This document shows positions 43,875 to 55,854 of a stretch of 64,000 bases of DNA, in pieces (position 1 is the stretch's first letter; every line of letters begins with the position of its first letter). The DNA is taken from assembly GCA_024138015.1 (NCBI GenBank), contig JAMXBB010000004.1, positions 76,416,363-76,480,362 on the forward strand, in the 5' to 3' direction. Both the position numbers and the translations under genes were made by a program. Source of the DNA: Lumnitzera littorea. Lineage: Eukaryota; Streptophyta; Magnoliopsida; Myrtales; Combretaceae. The notes beneath the pieces are model-generated. The model was given only the letters and a program-made list of their open reading frames with translations. It had not been told where the DNA came from and did no database searches.

Positions 43875-45416
43875 TTGACAATAGCAACTGGTAAGAAGAG
43901 GATAACTAACCCCACTAATAGTACTACTCAAGATCAATAAGAAAATCGTTAAGTTCTAGAGCAAGTAACATTGCTACTGGAAGAAACCAATCAAGGCAAC
44001 AATACACAAGAAGATGCACCTAACAATGCTTAGATGATGCACGACCTCTGAGAAGCTACACAAACATTGAATCAATTTATGATAATTTTTAGTCAATGCG
44101 CACCTAGCCTGGCTGCTATAGCTACAGCACAATAGGGTATGATTCCACCTAATCCTATTAATGCTATGCAACAACATGGTACCAAGCAATGCAGCCATCC
44201 AATCCTCCTACTATTATTGAAAATGCCACTTGTGGAAGTGATGAGTAAACCCTTACACCAAACCCTACGCTTATGTAAAACCTAGTGGTTGAGGCAACAA
44301 ACATAAGGGCCCAACTTAGAGGCTCTTCATACTCACGCATTATCCTACATATTATATGGGGTAGGTCTACTAGTTGCCTCAACCCCACCTCGGCTGCACA
44401 GGTTGAAGCTACCACATCCACTCCAAGAGGTTCATTTGTAACCAAGGAAGACTTGGATGTATTCATAAAAGAGATACAAATGAAGTCAATTGTAAGAGTG
44501 TTTGATCTAAAACTCCCATACAATCACTGTATTGATAACAAACCATATCCCAAGGACTATGTGAGTCCTAAGTTTTCATCATTCAATGGCAAGAAAGGAA
44601 ATAACAAGGAGCACTTAATGAAGCTTATTAAGACTCTAACGGTTTACAAGCTAGACAATGATTTAAAATTGAAGGAATTTTTTAAGTCTCTTACAAAGAA
44701 GGCCAATAGCTGGTATATCAACCCCCCTCCAGGATCTATTGATTCATGGGGGAGCATGTGTAAGATGTTTTTGGAGAAATTTTTCTCCATTGAAGAAAGA
44801 GTCACTCTTATTGATATATAAAGGATCCAACAAAATCCCAAGGAAGACTTAATAGAGTACATTAAGCACTTTAGAGAATGTTCCTTAGATATACAAGATG
44901 TATGCAATGAAAAAGACCTAGTGAAAATTTGCATCCAAGGGATGTTTCCTAAGTATGCAGTATACTTAGAGAATCTCTCTCAACATTCTTTGCGCAAAGG
45001 ACTAATAACTCCTTAGCTAAGTAACAGGGAGACTTAGGTAAACTTAACAAATGGATAATGTCCATCTCCTTAACTCAAGGTGATAACTCATGGAGTGCCA
45101 ACAAGCCCAAGAATGACACGCAAAGAAGTTCAACCGAAATTCCTCCATTCCTATGCCCAATGAGCAAGGTACATGTCATTCTTGATCATTGGTTACAAAA
45201 TGAAGACATCAAGTTACCAAGCGTAGAACGCTAACCTACAGTGGATGACAAAGGAGATGCTAAGTACTATTGGTATCATAAAATGGTGGACTACTCCACG
45301 AAGGATTACTGAAGTTTAAGGAAAATATTCTATGACAGAATTGAAAATGGAGAACTCATTATTGAAGACAATGATATTAGAAGTAATCTACTACCATCTC
45401 ATGATGCCTAGATACT
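43875..45416 (+). pseudogene. Element J gag relic
   Basis: The N-terminus reads IATGKKRITNPTNSTTQDQ*. A 178-codon open stretch (44285-44821) carries FDLKLPYNHCIDNKPYPKDY, SPKFSSFNGKKGNNKEHLMK, KLKEFFKSLTKKANSWYINP, PPGSIDSWGSMCKMFLEKFF and ERVTLIDI, the order of the plant gypsy retrotransposon Gag domain. It goes on after a stop with NPKEDLIEYIKHFRECSLDI and IQGMFPKYAVYLENLSQHSL (to about 45000), then decays. The type differs from the gags of A, C, D and G, and the clade is not assigned. It lacks a recognisable CCHC knuckle. No protease follows. Confidence 0.88.
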
Positions 45417-45772
45417 GATGTATAAGACTTATGACAGTGATTAGTAACTCATTAGATCTTTGAGATGGGGGCAACCCCTATCATTTCTTCTGTAAAGAAA
45501 AGCAATTTTTTTGCTATTTGATAATGAAACTTTCATATTATGATCATTCTTTGTGTCTATCTCCTTTAAACCCAGGCAACATCCTGGATCCTAACTTTTA
45601 TACTTTTCAACCTACGTGATATCTTGGCGTCTTAGCTTCCTCGGTTTTAAGACTAGGCAATGCCCTAACAACTTACCTTCCATGATTTAAGCATGGGTAT
45701 TACTGTAGTGTTGTAGCCTTTGCACTTCAATCTTGGATAATAGTTACAAAATTCATATTGAGCTCAAGTAGT
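45417..45772 (+). other. Element J post-gag region without pol
   Basis: No domain was found on either strand. Degenerate early copies of the later 40-bp repeat (AAGACTAGGCAATGCCCTAA) appear near 45645. Confidence 0.5.
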
Positions 45773-45880
45773 GGGAAATACCCCCTTGACCAATATGAGA
45801 GAATTCTAAAACCTAAGCAATGCTCTGGGAAATACCCCCTTGACCAATATGAGAGAATTCTAAAACCTAAGCAATGCTCT
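45773..45880. repeat. Exact 54-bp tandem duplication
   Basis: The 54-bp unit starting GGGAAATACCCCCTTGACC and ending AAGCAATGCTCT is present twice without a difference (45773-45826 and 45827-45880). Perfect identity in otherwise decayed DNA marks it as a recent slippage or unequal exchange, or an assembly artefact. Confidence 0.95.
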
Positions 45881-46138
45881 GGCATCTCGGCTATCATGCC
45901 TAAAGCCTAAGCAATGCCCTAACACCTTGACTATCATGCCTTAAGTCTAAGTAGTGCCTTGGTACCTTGGGTATAATGCCTTAAGTCCAAGCAACACCCT
46001 AGCATCCTAGCTATCATGCCTTAAGCCCATGCCATGCTTTGGTACCTTAGATATTATGCCACAAGCCCAAATCATGCGCTAGTATCCCAATTGTCATACC
46101 TTAAACCTAGGTAATACCCTAGCATCTTACTTTTCATG
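45859..46138. repeat. 40-bp minisatellite, about seven units
   Basis: Units of 40 bp (one of 41) start near 45859, 45899, 45939, 45979, 46019 and 46059. The shared core is CTTAAGYCYAAGCARYRCCC, then TAGYAYCTTRGCTATCATGC. Forty is not a multiple of three, so it is not coding. Confidence 0.9.
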
Positions 46139-49136
46139 CTTAAGTTTAAGCAATATTTTTGCAACTAACTATTAATATTGTCTTATAACAAAGCATTCTC
46201 ATTGGTAAGTGATGCTTACTCCCATCCCTAAAGTTAGACAACACTTAGCATCTCAACCATTCACTCCTTAAGACTAAGGATTTCTCCTTGATGACAATGC
46301 TATTTCTTAAAAGTGCGTAGTGTTTTTCAAAATAATTATAATGCCTATTTCCACCCTAAAGTTATTACCCTTTCTTATCAGAACACATTAGTAACTAAGG
46401 GAGGAATAGTACCAGTTAACGTAATATGTGAAAGGATACTAATGGACTAGCAATTAATTTATCACCATGATCATGGGGGCAGTATTTCATCTACCTACGA
46501 ACATCTCAATAGAATGAAGCATCAATAAGGATGATCATCTATGGGTTTGAATGCAAAGAAAGAATCCTTAGTGATTCATTATGATGCTAATACCATATGA
46601 TGATAACAGCATGTTGTGTCCACACCTTCGAGCACTAACTTGTAATGTGTAATGTTGACTCATAGTGTACAACGCCTCGCAACGTGCAATGCCTCATAGC
46701 CTGCGACACCTCGTAACACTTGATGAGGAATATTTGATTACATCATAGACAAAGTTACAATCATGTGATCACGAAGGTTATAACAAGTGGCATAATTTGA
46801 TGCCTACTATCATAAGTGATCAATTATAAGCCTACAGATGTTGTCAACAATATAGCCTAACTACTCTTATGCAATTGATGTTCTACCCTAAAGACAAGTC
46901 CAAAAACTTCTCTAAGTTACTAAAGTTATTATTAATAAAAGGATTCTGGCATAACACTTGATTTCTACTAGTGGCATACAGGAGTGAAGGAAATTACGAT
47001 GAGGAGTTAAAGCATAATAGCGAATCACGGCTCGAAATATACCACTTGTTCATCAATACACACTATTGCCATGTTTAGCTAAGGCAATAAATGGAAGTGG
47101 TGATAGCTAAGAAACCATCATCAGCATATGCTATGGTGATGGATGAAGGACACAATAGCTAAGAAACTATCACCGATATCCGCTCACCATTAATCATGAT
47201 AGCTAAGAAACTATCGTCAACACGCACTCGTCACCATCTTGTTCTCTTATTTCATACGTGACTTTAAAGCAAGGAGCTAGAATTAAAAATAGTTGAAGGA
47301 CGATATCAATTTTCCAAATTGAATATGTGAAAATCTGCGTCTTTTTTGAGGAAAAAAAAAAGAAAGAAAAGAGAATTTAGAATGAAGGAAAAGAAATGAC
47401 GAAAAGCTCAATTAGTTGCTATTTGCCAAATGAAATCTCACTATTATGAGTGCTTACCAAGATAGTTGATTGTTTAGAAAGAATGCCAAAAAAAGGAAAA
47501 AAAACAAAAGAAATCAAACCAATAATAAGGTAGGATGATATTGGAAACAAGAGCTATTACATGCTGATAAAACATATGTTTTCATGGTTTTTGTGTTTTC
47601 TCTCACATATTTTCCAAGCTCTGCAGTTGAAGTCTACACCAACTTTTATTATTGTCTGAAGTCCGTAGTTAGCCTAAAAGAATGTAACTTGATGAAGCTT
47701 TACTCAATGCATATCTTCAATAGAGTAATGCAACTCAAGTTGTCGACTTTCTCAATACCTTGTTCATCTAAACTCGTTAGTCAATGACCAGAATTCAAAC
47801 GATGTAAGCTTGAAGTGAAATAAAAGAATTAGTGGTTGTCCATACTATAATTAACAGATGATGCAAGTGAAAAGATAAGAAAAAAAGGGAGAACATATAT
47901 CAAAGGTATGGATATGATAGTCAATTGATTTGATCGGTTTAGGTAAGATATAGGTGGTTATTAAAGAATATAAGAGAAGTATAAGATTTAGAATGGATTC
48001 TTTTTGTTGATATTTATGCAAGGAAAGAGAAAGTACTAGGATTCAGACATGTCGTATCTTCATTACAGGTTTATTCAAGATTTCATCTTGGCATAAATAA
48101 AAGGTGCAAACATTATTGAATGGTTCAAGACTTTGGATCCTTGAAATTTCAAGAGAAGAGTTTTGATAGCTAAGTTATAATCATAAAGGAAAAAATAAAT
48201 AAATAAAGGCAAGAAAGTCATGTGATTATGGGCAATTTTTCTAGTTACGTAATTCAAATACAGCATGCATCAAATTATGGCATTGAAAAAGATTCATGGA
48301 GATTTGAATATTTTATTGTAGGGGATTTCATTTGAGCATATTTTTAGCCATGAAAGCCTTTGTCCATGGTGTGGTGCATATAATTTAATAAATTGGCCAT
48401 GAGGATATGATGATATAATTTCTATATAGAGGAACTTTTTGTCATATGCATGAATAGTTAGAGTTTCCACTAAAAGAAAAATCATAAACGAACGTATAAA
48501 TGTGCGCTATAATTATGAGTACTATTGGATTATAAATAAGTCGGCTTAAATCAAGTTCATTAGATTTTAGATATAGATTATTTAATGTCATGTATATATG
48601 TGCATATATAATGAGAAGGGAGTCTTAGTTATTTTTTATGAGAATTGGTAGGAGAAACCGATTCAACAAAGCAATTTATGATTGGATAGTCTAATGCATA
48701 TCCATTTTGATTGAACCATAACATGACAAGTCATGGTGTAAAGTATTACAAGTCAATCCTTTCCAATTATCTATGTTGAATATATGTTTTCACTATGTCA
48801 TTGAAGTGCTTCTAATGGGAATTTCTTTTAAGGGTTCACTAAAGAACATTTATTTAATATATATATTTATATATATATATATATATATAACCTTAGGGTT
48901 ATTATCACTCCTACATGTTAAAAGCGACATGTGCAATTAAATGGTGCTATAAGCTTATGCACTAAGGCATATGATAAATAAAGTTGCAATGCTAGCTCTA
49001 GATGAGGTTTTCAACTATGTAAGCACACTAAGTAGTAATGCAACTAGTTTACAATGCTCATGTACCGAATAATGACCTAACTATTCAAAGTAAGTAATTA
49101 ATGCCTAAAATACTTAGACTCCATCCAAGGATTTTG
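46139..49136 (+). other. Element J interior, non-coding
   Basis: About 3 kb holds no pol motif. Observed items are an AACGTGCAATGCCTC / GTGCAACGCCTCG-like repeat near 46660-46710, three hairpin repeats near 47102-47215, and a (TA)n run at about 48860-48890. The short plus-strand frame at 47584-47787 matches no family and is probably chance. Confidence 0.55.
47102..47215. repeat. Three dispersed hairpin repeats GATAG..CTATC
   Basis: GATAGCTAAGAAACCATC (47102-47119), ATAGCTAAGAAACTATC (47155-47171) and GATAGCTAAGAAACTATC (47198-47215) are spaced by about 50 bp. Each can fold on its GATAG and CTATC arms. Function unknown. Confidence 0.8.
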
Positions 49137-49150
49137 GTCAGGGGGCAAAA
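49137..49150 (+). promoter_or_regulatory. Element J polypurine tract
   Basis: GTCAGGGGGCAAAA lies directly before the LTR start TGTAGAGGG. Confidence 0.7.
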
Positions 49151-49800
49151 TGTAGAGGGTTAAAATGATTTATGGGCTTTAACTCCATTGATGATCTAGG
49201 CTTAACTCTTTAGGTTAAGGTAACAAAGCTTAAGGAGTCTAGTCCATTTTGAGATGACTTAAGGAGATGTGGCATGGTAAACTTGAAGTTGGGACTGTTG
49301 AATTGACCTATCCATTCTCAACCTTTCTTAAAGAAGCTTATGCACGTACAAGGCTTGCCATGAGCTTAGACTCAACAGAAGCCCATGAAGAATTCATCAA
49401 TAAGAGGGGTCATCTCAGCCGTTGATTATCATAGTGAGCATACGGATATCATCAATGTCTTAGCTCTATAAATACTCTAAGGCTCCTCTTCGTTTGGAAG
49501 AATTCAGCTATTCAGAGAAATGGCATCGTGCTGTCACATTACTATCGTAAAAGATTAAATAGAGTTCAAAATGAACAACACATCGCCTCTAATCTGTAAT
49601 AGTGGAGTTGACGCATTATAGCTTCTTTACCTGTCACGCATGCATTCGAAGCTCCTTTAAACTACTTACTCCTCCTCCCTACCTCTTCCTCTCCAAGTCA
49701 TCCCTTACGTGTCATTTTACATCACTCCTCAAAGGTTACGTGTAGCACGACACTCACACTACACACACCTGACCACTATAACCAAATTCTCTCATCTATA
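49151..49800 (+). repeat. Element J 3' LTR
   Basis: A 650-bp block from TGTAGAGGGTTAAAATG to CTCATCTATA. A CTCTATAAATACTC box at about 49465-49478 is the likely TATA element, and U3 is about 310 bp. It matches the 5' LTR fragment from 49389 on. Confidence 0.88.
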
Positions 49801-50423
49801 ATATATAAACAAATGTTTTAATTGTAACCTACGCATCTTATAATGTACAACTTACTAGAGAGAGGGAAAACAAGATATAATGTGCAAATAATTACATGGT
49901 TAAATCCCTAAGTTTAGTGTTTACTAAATTACAATTGAAGAATTTACATATATGTACATTTTTTGTACTTATCACCTATAACATTATTTTATAATATCTT
50001 AGAAAGGATTGACATTGGTCAACTGTACTACAATAGACATAACATGCAAGTTTCTCATACAACTTAACAAAAAACGAACAAATAAAATTATTAATTATAC
50101 TACAAGGTGTTACACATTAACATATTATGGTACACACAATTACTTGAGATAATATAATATTATACAATCTCATTCTCATAATAGTATATTTATTTACATG
50201 ATTCAAAACATTGTGCAATATGTTAGTATACAATTGATTAAACAATGGTGATATAATATACTAATACTTTATGTTACATGGGATTTCTACAGTTCCAATA
50301 TACTTTATCAACTGATGATTAAAAATGAGATAGTATATACTAATGAATTAATTGACTTTAGGTCTAACTAATTAAGATAGATAGATAGATAGATAGATAG
50401 ATATTTTATATATATATATATAT
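49801..50423. other. AT-rich stretch with microsatellites
   Basis: No gene seen. A (GATA)n run of about seven units lies at 50375-50402, and a (TA)n run at 50408-50423 directly abuts solo LTR M. Confidence 0.7.
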
Positions 50424-53400
50424 TGTAAACCCTACAAATTTAACCAATTATGAGTATAATTGAACTCTAGTATTGTAGATGACTTCATGAGTTGTTAAAG
50501 TCGAGCAAGATAAAAATTTTATTAAGTTATAAATTTGAATATATTATCAGTAATAAAAACCTTAAGAATTTGATCAAAACTTAAATCGCGTACAAAAATC
50601 TTAAATCTTATGTACGCGTAAATACCTAAAATCAAATTCAAACTTGATGAAAATCTTAAAACAATAACTTTAAACTTATAAAATGGATAAATATAACCTA
50701 ATAGTAATAAAACCTTAGTCAATTATAATTATCGATTAATACGCGTAATCACGTAAAATTATTAACAAACACGTTAAAATAACTCATAAATATTATAAAT
50801 ATAACGGGTAACAATTAAATTAATAATTTTTTATAAAATTTCAATATTATTTTATAAATACTAAATTTATAATTTTTGTACTTGAAAAAATCTAAATTTT
50901 TATTTTTCCTCCTTTTCCTTTCTTTTTTTTTTTCTTTTCTTTTTCCTTTTTCTTTCCTTTCCAAATTTTTCCTTATTCCTCCACGTCCCACAATTTCGAA
51001 GTTTTCAATAGATAAGTGTTACACAATTGATTTTACCATGTGATAATTATGTGGTTTAAAACAAAAGGATAAGATTCTTGTCTCATTACATTAATTACCA
51101 TATCATGTTTTGATTTACTTCCTACTTTTCTTTTGTTCTTAACCATATCAATTGCTACTATTTTCATTCGATTATTACGTCTTGAACAAAAGAGAAAAAG
51201 AAGAAAACAAAACAAACAATGAAACACTTTTAACTCTATTTTTTTTTTCCTCTTTTAACCATGCCATCTTTTTTTTTTTTTTTGTTTTATTTTCCTTTGG
51301 ACTTCAATTTCAATAAGAAGACTAAAAAGAAGAAGAGCTTGGGAAATTACTTCTTCAAGATACTTCAAAGAGGAAAAAGAATCCTTGTCATTTCTATTTT
51401 ATCCAATTTACTAAAGAAATTAGATAGGTAATATATATAATATATTTATTTTATATTAATCTTCTCTATATATTCTTGTGCATACTTGTATTTTATAGTA
51501 TTTATATGTAATATTAGTATTTTTTTGTATATGTATGTTAATATATATATATTTGTATAGATATTCAAGTATATTCATATGTATATCATACATGTTACAA
51601 TAATTTCTGCAAATAGTTAGTTATGTTTATGTACATATATACATATGTATGCACCGATATATATATACCTAGTATTTTCATTATGTAGTAAATATGTATG
51701 GGTGTATAGTATATATTTATATACTTGGTATTTTTATTATATAGTATACTATAGGTATATTTAGGCTTGTATAATTTTTATTACATGTATATAAATACAT
51801 TAAGTCACCAAAATTATATGTATATATTTATGTAGGTTTAAAATACAAAAATACTAATTTAGGGTGTATATTCGATGTATACATATATGCGTATAATACT
51901 ATGTATACTAAGTATTTTAATATATACAAATATATATCTTTGGATGTGATGCATATGTATATGCATTTATGTATAATACTATGTATATCAAGTATTTTAG
52001 TATATATATATATATATATATATACATGTAATATAATCATATATGTTTGTGTATATATAAAATACAATTACATGTATGTATGTTTGTATATACTCATATG
52101 TATAGTATACATAATATATATAAAGTTATTTTATTATAGTATATAAGTATATGATACGTATAAAAATACGTATATGAATAGTATGGTATAGGTAGAAATA
52201 TAGATATATTTGAATAGTACATACATAATATACTATAATATTAATTTAATAAATAAAGTAATTTAGTAAATATGAGTATATATATATATATATATATAAT
52301 CATAACTTTGAAATAATTATAAGAAATAACCAATTTATAAAATTAAGCAAAATATAATAATAAATATTAATATATTTATGTATGACGTAAAAATACAAAA
52401 AAAAAAAAAGAAAATGTGGAAAAAGTACAAAAGTGACACGTGGCATAACCTTATGCTACCATGTGATCACTTAACTAAATTTAATTAAATTCGTAATTAA
52501 AAATAATAATAAAATAATTAATTAATTAGGAAATTAATAAAGTAGAAAAAATAAATTAAATAAGTCATAAAGCTAAAAATTATCAAAAATAGGTAATTAT
52601 AGTAAAATAGACCTAGAAATATGAAAATTACAAAATATAATATTTAAATATTTATTAAACCGTAATTATACAAAGAAAAGTTTTAAAATAATATTTCATA
52701 ATTATTTAAGTTAAAATAATGAATTTCGTAATATTTTTATATCATAGTCGAAATTGTGGATTACAATATTCAAAACAGACCCTACTACAAGAAAGTACAT
52801 CCAAAAACGATCAAAATAGACTATAAGTTCATAAAAATCCAAATTAAATTTAAAAGTTATATGTAATTAGTAGAAAAGCTTAAACCGAGTATTTCATAAG
52901 AATAGATAACTAATTTAAGTAACTAGCACTAAATATAGGAATAACTTAGTTATTTATCTTAAATACTTATTACTTTCTTATTCCCTAAATGTTGATGATC
53001 TTAATACGGATACCAACTTACTAAGTGGATTATTACGATCATTGATGGACTCAATGATCGAGTATTTCCAATGACTCTATACTTATTTTGTGCTTATAAT
53101 TAGTGTACTTAAAGTAAATATTAATAACTTGATGCATGGGGGTTCGAGTTATACATGTACTGAAATATTGGTTCTATATTATGTTGTAAAATATAATAGT
53201 TGAATAATTGACTACTTAATTTATTACTATATAATTGAATGGTTTGTTAATATTGGTTGATTGTCTCATAAATTGACTTAATCATATTCGACTTAACTAA
53301 AATTAAATGGATCATGCATAAACATGAACATTGCATATAATGTTCCAACCATCACCTCACGCGGTTGGTAATGAAGGGCTATAGAAGGATGGATTCCCAT

Positions 53401-54278
53401 ATGATTTAATTAGTACAGTATAGGAACATTGGTACAACAAGACTTTACCTTTAGTTCATGAGTTTACTTGGTATTGGAGATGCTAACCATAGGTGGTTGG
53501 AAGTTATGTTTAGAGACCACCGCTGTAGGGTATGAACATGGACTGCAGGGGTCACCTCACCGCTAAACTTAGGATTTTGTGTATCATTGGATTTTCTTGA
53601 AATGAAAATGTATTTTGTAAAATATAGAATTTAAATTATTGGTTCAAAACCCCAAGTGCTAGAGCCCAATTGTAATTGGTGTTGATGTATCTCCAACTCT
53701 TACTTTAGAAGGCGTTAGATCCGATATTGTATGCAACACCGATCAACTACATATATATTGTTTGGCATACTACTGGTTCATGCATTCATATGTTTAATAA
53801 TAAATTTTTTGATAACCTACTTGCTGGTATAGTATGAGGGATAACTCACTAAACTAGTATAGTTTACTCTTCAACAGTTTTCTCTTACAGGTTGCTAGAT
53901 AATCAGGTGTGAGTTAAGAGCTGAGTGTTAAATACTAGCATCAAGGTACTTAAAAGTTAGAATCTAATGATAGACTGTGTAAATGATTTGAATTATTACA
54001 TATAATTTTTAATGCTATATTTAAATTTTATGACTTTCATAAGTTTAAATTTTAGAACTTTACTATCTTATCTTAGTATTTGGTAGAGGATATCGATTTT
54101 CTGCGATTCTAATAGACTGTAGAATATCAGATATCTATAAACACTTATATGTTATTTTAAAGTCTAATTATTTAGAGTCTTGTAATCTTTGACTTATAAA
54201 ATGGTTTTCGTATTACGATTGCACACTTAATATAAAAATTTTATGTAACCCTACTAGGCTCTTCTTAAAGTCATGACA
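50424..54278 (+). mobile_element. Solo LTR M, Tekay/Del-like, 3.86 kb, in a (TA)n tract
   Basis: The block starts TGTAAACCCTACAAATTT and ends TTCTTAAAGTCATGACA. It is flanked by TATAT on both sides (50419-50423 and 54279-54283), with (TA)n on either side as though one microsatellite had been split. Very long LTRs starting TGTAACACCC-like are known from plant Tekay/Del chromoviruses. Other family-like traits are a pyrimidine-rich stretch (50890-50990) and a GATAACTCACTAAAC..TCTCTTACAGG block near 53840-53890. The TA-rich interior at 51430-52300 has several (TA)n runs. No coding sequence was found. The clade is an inference from length, ends and motifs. Confidence 0.6.
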
Positions 54279-54467
54279 TATATATATATATATATATATA
54301 TATAGCAAACACTTTTCTTGGTTCTAATTATAATCTATTACTAAAACTAAAAAGGACTTATTACCTACAAAGTTAAAAATCCTATAACTAAAGTATTTAT
54401 GAATTGAAGTTAAAAAATACCCTATGAAGATGTAACAATATGTGATTATTGTTTAATAGTTTCATTG
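54279..54467. other. (TA)n run and AT-rich sequence
   Basis: (TA)n continues to about 54304, the right half of the tract entered by LTR M. Nothing else seen. Confidence 0.7.
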
Positions 54468-54631
54468 CAATGATAATTAACATAAACTAGCAAAAATAAT
54501 ATATTACAATAATCTATGAACATGATAACCTATATTTGAAAGTGCTAGTCAATGATAATTAACATAAACTAGCAAAAATAATATATTACAATAATTTATG
54601 AACATGATAACCTATATTTGAAAGTGCTAGT
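54468..54631. repeat. 82-bp tandem duplication
   Basis: CAATGATAATTAACATAAAC to TTTGAAAGTGCTAGT occurs twice (54468-54549 and 54550-54631) with a single C/T difference. Non-coding. Confidence 0.95.
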
Positions 54632-55854
54632 CAACATTATACATTATTGTCGCATAGAAGTATTTATAAAAATTTCAAATTTTAAAACACACATACATAA
54701 TTCGTTTAATGATAACAAGACAATTTTAAATGTAGTCAAGTAATGTAATGAATTAACTAATATTTGTAATTTAATCAAGTTAATATGCACAAATATGTAA
54801 TACCTATATCAAGAATTAATGCCTTTTAGTAAAGAGACTGTTACTAAGTGAATACCTATATGTTTAATTGACAATCCTACATTATTTAAAAGACTAAATT
54901 AGTTTGGAAATCTTAATTTCAATTTAGAATGTTTAAATTTTTTATAAGGATCCTAAGAAAGAAACTTCATATTTTATTTTTGTAAGGAAACTAACATTTA
55001 TAAACTTTCTTTTGGGTAAAGGATATACTTCATTAAAAACATACATCCTAAGTACCACGAGTTCATACAACCAAACACCTCAAAACAACAATTAACCTAG
55101 CTATCTAACATCGCAACATACTAATCACTTAAATAGAACCAACAAGTAATAATAATAATATGGGGGGGTTTGGGAGGCGGCGGGAAACTTCATTTGACTA
55201 AAAAGTCTTGATTTGATTCAATAGAAGGTATTAGAAAACTATAGTCAATTTGAAAACATTAATTATATGCAAAAATCGACTCATTGGAAGATCCTAATCT
55301 AATGTGGAAATCCATGCTTTGATTTTGAAATTTAAATCGATTGAAAAAAAAATGAATTGAATTAAAGTACCAAAATTGAATTGAATTAAAACCCTACATC
55401 CTAAATTGATCAAGAAATAAAACCTTTATGTTGTTTGAGGACTAAAACTAATAACTAAATAATAATGGAAAGTACTGAATGAACTATGAAAATTGTAGTT
55501 TTGTAGAAGAACTATAAATAGATCTCGAAAAAGAACACGAAATTTATTTTAAAATCCTTTTATATCTTTTTTTTTTCTCTTAAAGGAAACTATCATATAA
55601 AAATAAAATAAACTTTTTATATGAGAATACATATATATTAATGAAAACAAACAAAATTTACAAGCAATTATTGATTATTTCAATGCTTATTTTAATACAA
55701 TTTTATTGACTAAGTAGAATAAACAAGAAATAAAATAGCAATAAAAAGAATGGAAATCAATAATTAAAGAAAGAAAAAACAAACAACTACATGTTGACAT
55801 AAAGAGGACAAGTTGGTCTAACATGCTCTAGCCATTGTTGGCTATAAGTCCTAA
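54632..55854. other. AT-rich stretch, no gene recognised
   Basis: No open frame, LTR boundary or family motif was recognised. A short GGGGGGGTTTGGGAGGCGGCGG run near 55160-55182 is unusual in composition for this region. Confidence 0.45.

Larger units (their letters stand above)
43432..49800 (+). mobile_element. Element J: gag-only LTR element
   Basis: A 5' LTR fragment (43432-43836) and a full 3' LTR (49151-49800) of one family enclose a gag relic and then about 3.7 kb with no protease, RT, RNase H or integrase motif. That space instead contains minisatellites and short hairpin repeats. A purine tract precedes the 3' LTR. The structure fits the non-autonomous gag-bearing class described from plants, depending on pol supplied in trans. 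The 5' LTR lacks about its first 240 bp at the junction with fragment L, so no target duplication can be checked. Confidence 0.75.

Noticed and set aside
45859..46138. CRISPR-like array
   Set aside because: Units are contiguous degenerate 40-mers with no unique spacers, in a plant retroelement context.
47584..47787. 67-codon plus-strand frame with a hydrophobic start
   Set aside because: Looks signal-peptide-like, but there is no partner domain, intron signal or codon pattern to support a gene, and it lies inside element J.
51828..52146. Two overlapping frames rich in Tyr and Ile
   Set aside because: They are translations of TATA/ATGTAT microsatellite sequence inside LTR M.
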